A stretch of 17,640 bases of DNA from Anaerolineales bacterium (GTDB lineage: Bacteria > Chloroflexota > Anaerolineae > Anaerolineales > Villigracilaceae). The stretch covers positions 1-17,640 of the forward strand of contig JAFGKO010000003.1 of the NCBI GenBank assembly GCA_016928525.1, in the 5' to 3' direction. Positions 14,182-17,640 of the stretch are shown here, piece after piece; position 1 is the stretch's first letter, and each line of letters opens with the position of its first letter. The notes below the pieces were generated by a model. It was not told where the DNA came from. It did no database searches and saw nothing but the letters and a program-made list of their open reading frames with translations. Made by a program: the position numbers and the translations under genes.

Positions 14182-15997
14182 GTCCCTTTAGCCTCTCTTC
14201 GATGGTCTCTGAGCTTTCGCCACCTGAAATCTTAGGCGGAGTAACGCTGGAGTGATCCAGGTACTTGCCAACCACCATGGGAGGGATATCACGGAAGGAT
14301 GGGTTGGGGAAATCCTTCAGTCCTTGACTGGAAAACAGTACACCAGGAACAACATTCGGGTCGATACAGTGGTCCGCGCCCCAATGATCACGGTTCTCTT
14401 CGATGGACACCTGCTCCCATTTGCCGAGCCCGGTCTCAGACGAGGCGCGGTATCCGGAAGAGCAGCCCAGCATCAGGTCCGGGCCGAAGCGCAGCAGGGG
14501 TCCGCTGAAAACTTCGTGGCGCAGGGAGACGTTGCTGAATACAGGTTGTCCGTCTGGCCCGTTCCATTTCGTCAGTTTAGCCTTGATCTCGGTCGCCAAA
14601 CCCTCGACCTGCTCGACAGGCACGATGCCCTTGCCTTCGCGTCCTTTCAGGTTGATGTATAGGCTGTTCAAGCCAATGGCATAAGCTTTGGTGTTGCTCC
14701 AATCCACAGAAGCTAGGTTAGTCTCGGTCTTGCCCCCCTGCACCGCCAGATAGCCATTTTCGAGCAGCCAGCGATTGACATGGACTTTGTAGCGGAAATC
14801 GGTAAAACCATGATCGGACATGACCAGCAGATTGAGCTTTTTGCCGTTCTGTTTCTCCAGATATGTGTTGACGCGCCCGACAAACCCATCCAGACGCTGG
14901 TACCAATCCTGTACTACGTCGGGGCGGTCGCGGCGGAACATGTGCTGCACACGGTCCAGGTCATCGAAAATAGAAGCCAGCACGCCTTCCTTGAAATCAT
15001 CCAGGAAGTGGAACAAGATGCGTTCACGCGCTTCGAAAATATCCGCACACAGGGCGATAAACTGCTCATCGGAGATGCAACCGTCTTCGAGCCCGGTCGT
15101 ATCCTGCGGCCAGCCCAGCGACAAAAACGAGCCGGCCGCTTCCCAGGCCTGTTTGACGAAAGACTTGGGCGAGGCATATTGCCAGAGCGAATGCAAAGGG
15201 TGTATCTGCAACGGCAGGAAATACAGGCGTACCGGATTGGTGGACGTCAGGATAGCGCGGGTCAGCGCATGCACGTTCATGAGCATGCCGGTCTTAAATT
15301 TGACCTCGAGGATCGGGCTCCACTCGCCGGGTATCAGGTCGAAGGTCACGCCAGCCAGCGTGATGCGCACATTCTTCTCATCCAGCAGGTCCAGTTGGAA
15401 TTCGACTTCGGCAGGGGTAACTTCGCCCTTACGTTTGACAAAGGGACCTTTCAATGACGACTTGTAAGATTTCCCATTCCCTGAGAAGATCTCAAGCGGC
15501 GTTTTGTGACCTTCTTTCAAGAAACCGTTCTCAGTAGAGTAGAAACTTCCCAGGCCCAGTTGCCCGCGGATGTCGGGTGTGCCCAGGCCCGGGATGACGT
15601 GCACCGGGGAGTCGGGTCGCGCCGGGAACATGGCCGGCCACCACAAAGCAGTGGCAGGATAGCCCTGCCCCACCGCTTCATCGAACATGGTGCGTGCAGT
15701 ATATGGCGGCACGAATTGTGTCCCGATGGCGCTTGTGCGCGTCGGCAAAATCGAGACGTACGGCACGTACGTCTCAGGGTTGCGATGGACAAAGTCGAAA
15801 ATGCCGTGACTGCCCGGGTCCGCGCCTGTGGCGATGCTGGTCCACGAGACCTCTGTCTGCGGCGGAGCGCACACTTTAAAAGGTGAATAGCCATCGCCTT
15901 CAGCAAGTTTACTCAGATTCGGCAAGTCGCCTTTATCTGAGAAGGTTTCAAACAACTTGGGGTCGAACGAATCGAATCCCAATATCAATGCTTGCAT
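14168..15997 (-). CDS. Alkaline-phosphatase-superfamily phosphodiesterase (type I phosphodiesterase/nucleotide pyrophosphatase-like)
   Basis: The 609-residue protein has no signal peptide and begins directly with the first metal motif, LILGFDSFDP (D9). The nucleophile region APPQTEVSW then IATGADPGSHGIFDF places T48 nine residues before the T-G pair, the spacing of Thr-nucleophile members. Further metal ligands are D348 and H352 in DDLDRVQHMF, D395 and H396 in LVMSDHGF, and the histidine in GADHCIDP. A long insert at about 150-300 separates the halves. Members cleave phosphodiester or pyrophosphate bonds; the substrate is unknown. A GGAAGGAAACAGG ribosome site and an extended -10 promoter precede it. 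It is the first gene of a four-gene unit. It is GC-richer than the two genes after it, suggesting a mosaic origin. Confidence 0.88.
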   Translation of the reverse strand: MQALILGFDSFDPKLFETFSDKGDLPNLSKLAEGDGYSPFKVCAPPQTEVSWTSIATGADPGSHGIFDFVHRNPETYVPYVSILPTRTSAIGTQFVPPYTARTMFDEAVGQGYPATALWWPAMFPARPDSPVHVIPGLGTPDIRGQLGLGSFYSTENGFLKEGHKTPLEIFSGNGKSYKSSLKGPFVKRKGEVTPAEVEFQLDLLDEKNVRITLAGVTFDLIPGEWSPILEVKFKTGMLMNVHALTRAILTSTNPVRLYFLPLQIHPLHSLWQYASPKSFVKQAWEAAGSFLSLGWPQDTTGLEDGCISDEQFIALCADIFEARERILFHFLDDFKEGVLASIFDDLDRVQHMFRRDRPDVVQDWYQRLDGFVGRVNTYLEKQNGKKLNLLVMSDHGFTDFRYKVHVNRWLLENGYLAVQGGKTETNLASVDWSNTKAYAIGLNSLYINLKGREGKGIVPVEQVEGLATEIKAKLTKWNGPDGQPVFSNVSLRHEVFSGPLLRFGPDLMLGCSSGYRASSETGLGKWEQVSIEENRDHWGADHCIDPNVVPGVLFSSQGLKDFPNPSFRDIPPMVVGKYLDHSSVTPPKISGGESSETIEERLKGLGYL

Positions 15998-16036
15998 CCT
16001 GTTTCCTTCCTTTACAAATCCTTCTTGGCGGCGAGT

Positions 16037-16045
16037 ATTATACCA
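16037..16045 (-). promoter_or_regulatory. Extended -10 promoter for the minus-strand cassette
   Basis: The minus strand reads TGGTATAAT, a perfect TATAAT with the TG extension, about 40 bases before the phosphodiesterase ATG. No good -35 is visible 17 bases upstream (CCGATT), which extended -10 promoters tolerate. Confidence 0.6.
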
Positions 16046-16121
16046 ATATCGAACGGAAAAATCGGGGTCAGAGTCGCGTTGGTTGTTGTCTTGAAAATAT
16101 TGCTAACCGTACACAATGCGC

Positions 16122-16696
16122 TCAATTTTCAAATTTACGATTAACTTCCAACAATTTTGCAACAATTCATCTTGCATTCGCCTGGCAACTGATGGCATGG
16201 TTGGATACAAATCTTCCAGTTCATCAGGATCCTACGAGAGATCATAAAATTCAAAATGTTGATTTCCCAGATAGTCGCAATAAGTTAACCGATGATTCAT
16301 CTTGGTTAAAGATATTGTGGCCTGCGTCAGGGGCGCAAAAGACGAATTTTGTTTTGCGTCCATCGCGAAAATACTGCGCTCAGGGTCTTCTGTCCCGCCA
16401 AATCCAGGCAACAATTTTCCTTCCACCCAATCTGGAACAGGCTTTCCTGCCCAAGATGCAAGTGTAGGCACAATATCCAATGAGCTGATGTATTGATCTA
16501 TGTCTTCTCGTTCGATCTATCCCGGCCTCGATATGATGAGCGGGACATGGATCAAGTTTTCAAAAATAAGTGGCGTATCGTGCCCAACTTCACCGCGCTC
16601 AAACAATTCACCATGATCAGATGTAAATATAATATAACTACTTTCAACTTTACTTTCCGCTAACTGAAGGAGCGGAATAAAAAAGTCATTGAAGGC
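16122..16696 (-). pseudogene. Remnant of a second sulfatase-fold gene (paralogue of 12098-13636)
   Basis: Reading the minus strand gives IIFTSDHGELFERGEVGH, then DIVPTLASWAGKPVPDW, NSSFAPLTQATISLTK and HFEFYDLS-stop-DPDELEDLYP. This aligns with the C-terminal third of the intact copy (TSDHGEMFERGEAGH, DIVPTISYLTGLPIPDW, NSSFRQLTRASISLTK, QFELYDLEADPEELNDLYP). Lesions are a TAG at 16519-16517 (after RPG, where the intact copy has Q), a TAG at 16234-16232, and a frameshift near 16152-16160, after which LLEVNRKFEN and a TGA (16124-16122) continue in another frame. The N-terminal two thirds is missing: similarity stops abruptly at 16696. It is clearly dead. The divergence is protein-level, so this is an older paralogue rather than a recent copy. 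Confidence 0.88.
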
Positions 16697-16895
16697 CGTC
16701 TCTCATACTTTTATGGGTACCAGGTTGCCCAGAACCGATTTTAGCACGAATCATTTTATACTCAGGGCGGTCGCAAATTGTGCTCCTTTATGATCAGGAA
16801 AGCGTAATTCCCTGGCGCCGCCCGCCACCGTTCGTGCCGCGAGCACGCCGGTGCGAGACGGCAGGGCAGGTGTGTGACCGTGGGTATTATATATT
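16697..16895. other. Unassigned stretch with a GC-rich palindromic patch
   Basis: No gene is convincing. A GC-rich block at about 16812-16866 contrasts with the AT-rich surroundings and contains TGCCG...CGGCA around GCAC-GCC-GGTGC, so it can fold. A minus-strand frame across it has no domain. It may be the end of a degraded mobile element that removed the front of the sulfatase-like gene. Confidence 0.35.
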
Positions 16896-16905
16896 GCGGA
16901 TAAGA
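16896..16905. repeat. Direct repeat GCGGATAAGA, left copy
   Basis: Identical to 17091-17100; it abuts the left arm of the foldback element. Probable target-site duplication. Confidence 0.6.
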
Positions 16906-17090
16906 GATGGTTCATTTTTCCAGAGGAATTGGGTAACACTTTTCAAATGGGCAAAAATCTATTTGATCGCAAAGATGCCAAAATGTGCCCCGTGGGCAGC
17001 AAAAAGCCAATATTTTGGCATATTTGGGGAGGCCGAAATCGCGCGAATTTTTGTAGTAGAAAAAAGTGTTACCCAATTATGAACCATCCC
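16906..17090. mobile_element. 185-bp foldback repeat (MITE-like) flanked by a 10-bp direct repeat
   Basis: GATGGTTCAT (16906-16915) and AATTGGGTAACACTTTT (16927-16943) are matched as perfect reverse complements at 17079-17088 and 17062-17078. An inner dyad ATGCCAAAAT / ATTTTGGCAT lies near 16974 and 17012. The left arm has 11 extra bases between its two blocks. GCGGATAAGA occurs directly outside both ends (16896-16905 and 17091-17100), as a target duplication would. No ORF of note lies inside. Structure and flanks fit a non-autonomous transposon, but the mobilising transposase is not evident. Confidence 0.7.
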
Positions 17091-17100
17091 GCGGATAAGA
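17091..17100. repeat. Direct repeat GCGGATAAGA, right copy
   Basis: Identical to 16896-16905; it lies two bases (CC) beyond the last matched base of the right arm. Confidence 0.6.
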
Positions 17101-17122
17101 ACAACCTATCCATTCAACTGAC

Positions 17123-17557
17123 CTAATTGTACTTGTCGAATTTCTTGATAACCACGGCAACCAACAAACTAAGCGCAAGGGTCGTTATGAAAGTCAGGCT
17201 TATATCCAAAACAGGGTGCTTGAAATGCATGAAACCTTTTTGTGTTATGAAGTCAAGAAGTAAAGCATGAACACCGTAGATCGGCAATGAGTATTTTGCT
17301 AGTATGCGGATAGGGCATTCTACGATCCTCAACCTGGGTTCTATCATTTTGAAGAGGGCAAATACGGAAAAAGCACCAGTAAACACGAAGACAGAATTGT
17401 ACTCGTAATATCTACCTATGAATTTTCCAGCTCTAAAAGAAGCCTGATGGATTAGGAATGCTGTTGACAAAGAAGACACGATATACAGCAATGGTAGGAT
17501 GAAAATATTGATGGGTCTTTGTTCAAAATCAATACGCCCTAATACTGAACCTAAGAA
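17123..17557 (-). pseudogene. Acyltransferase-3 family membrane protein, C-terminal remnant cut by an IS
   Basis: The frame reads LGSVLGRIDFEQRPINIF near its start and ends with LAKYSLPIYGVHALLLDF, a final hydrophobic helix and KKFDKYN. The segment S-x-x-I-Y-x-x-H followed by a last membrane helix is typical of the C-terminus of OafA-like integral membrane acyltransferases, which add acyl groups to sugars. A normal member is about 340-380 residues; only about 145 are present. Reading upstream, the frame passes into the IS5-like end and meets a TGA, so the N-terminal part is displaced or lost. The 3' end looks intact. The first ATG (17491) would give only 122 residues. Confidence 0.65.
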
Positions 17558-17640
17558 GCTGTCTGAAAAGTTAGGAGCGGGCCAGGCGGCACAGCATAAT
17601 TCTGGTCATAGCGATGTACACGAACGCCTCGCTCGAAGAA
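17558..17640 (-). mobile_element. End of an IS5-like insertion sequence, running off the right edge
   Basis: The region contains the C-terminal end of a transposase and, just after its stop, GCTGTCTGAAAAGTTAGGAG on the plus strand, which looks like an IS terminal repeat. It interrupts the acyltransferase gene. The exact boundary (about 17555-17560) cannot be set without the other end. Confidence 0.55.
17571..17640 (-). CDS. IS5-like transposase, last 22 residues only
   Basis: The frame reads SSSEAFVYIAMTRIMLCRL then ARS and a TAA at 17573-17571. A final helix of the form A-x-x-x-I-A-x-x-R-I/L-x-L-R-R-L-A-R-S is common at the C-terminus of IS5-family transposases. The rest lies outside the window, so the family call is tentative. 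Confidence 0.55.
   Translation of the reverse strand, partial: SSSEAFVYIAMTRIMLCRLARS

Noticed and set aside
14780..15457. Plus-strand open frames of over 200 residues
   Set aside because: They are antisense shadows of the phosphodiesterase gene, whose motifs are unambiguous.
16060..16080. GGGGTCAGAGTC-like motif resembling ends of some repetitive elements
   Set aside because: A single short match without a partner or hairpin; not enough to call a repeat.
16751..16939. Minus-strand frame of 62 residues
   Set aside because: It spans the foldback arm and the GC-rich patch with no domain; not a credible gene.
1..17640. CRISPR array, tRNA or rRNA
   Set aside because: I saw no regularly spaced direct repeats, and no cloverleaf or rRNA segment that I recognise.

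Overview
The window looks like bacterial chromosomal DNA. Gene content and style suggest a Chloroflexota (Anaerolineae-like) genome: a Tat-type lipoprotein sugar-binding protein, NarL regulators, a crtB-crtI pair, alkaline-phosphatase-superfamily surface enzymes, and many small IS and palindromic elements. That assignment is inference from gene families only; there is no rRNA or other marker gene here.

Layout. (1) 1-2491, minus strand: a tightly packed signalling operon in the order NarL-type response regulator, orphan ABC-type solute-binding lipoprotein, Cache-domain membrane sensor. The sensor runs off the left edge. (2) 2907-5994, plus strand: a stand-alone receiver protein, then a translationally coupled squalene/phytoene synthase and CrtI-type desaturase (carotenoid or related C30/C40 terpenoid branch). 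(3) About 5945-8317: a stack of three mobile elements. An IS200/IS605-like element sits on the 3' end of crtI and supplies its stop codon. Next to it is a 1.8-kb DDE-transposase IS with 23-bp inverted repeats and a GAGGT target duplication. Inside that IS lies a 361-bp element without genes, bounded by hairpins; removing it restores the transposase reading frame exactly. (4) 8323-9745, plus strand: pirin and a NUDIX hydrolase. Without the insertions, pirin would start a few tens of bases after crtI, so crtB-crtI-pirin(-NUDIX) was probably one unit. (5) 9848-11492: a hexapeptide-repeat acyltransferase (minus), then a small membrane-anchored Cys-containing protein coupled to a SAM methyltransferase (plus). 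(6) 11489-15997, minus strand: a four-gene cassette of alkaline-phosphatase-superfamily phosphodiesterase, membrane protein, Tat-exported sulfatase-like protein lacking the formylglycine cysteine, and sulfotransferase. It has a good extended -10 promoter at its head. (7) 16000-17640: a decay zone with a broken paralogue of the sulfatase-like gene, a 185-bp foldback repeat flanked by a 10-bp direct repeat, the 3' part of an acyltransferase-3 gene, and the end of an IS5-like element at the right edge.

How it fits together. The left operon probably senses an extracellular solute and passes the signal to a DNA-binding regulator. The crt genes make and desaturate a polyprenoid. The right-hand cassette, with the two acyltransferases, looks like modification of an exported polymer or envelope glycan by sulfate, phosphate and acyl groups; substrates cannot be read from sequence. 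The two most unusual items are the precisely datable nest of mobile elements and the sulfatase-like protein with a threonine at the catalytic position. I saw no CRISPR array, tRNA or rRNA.
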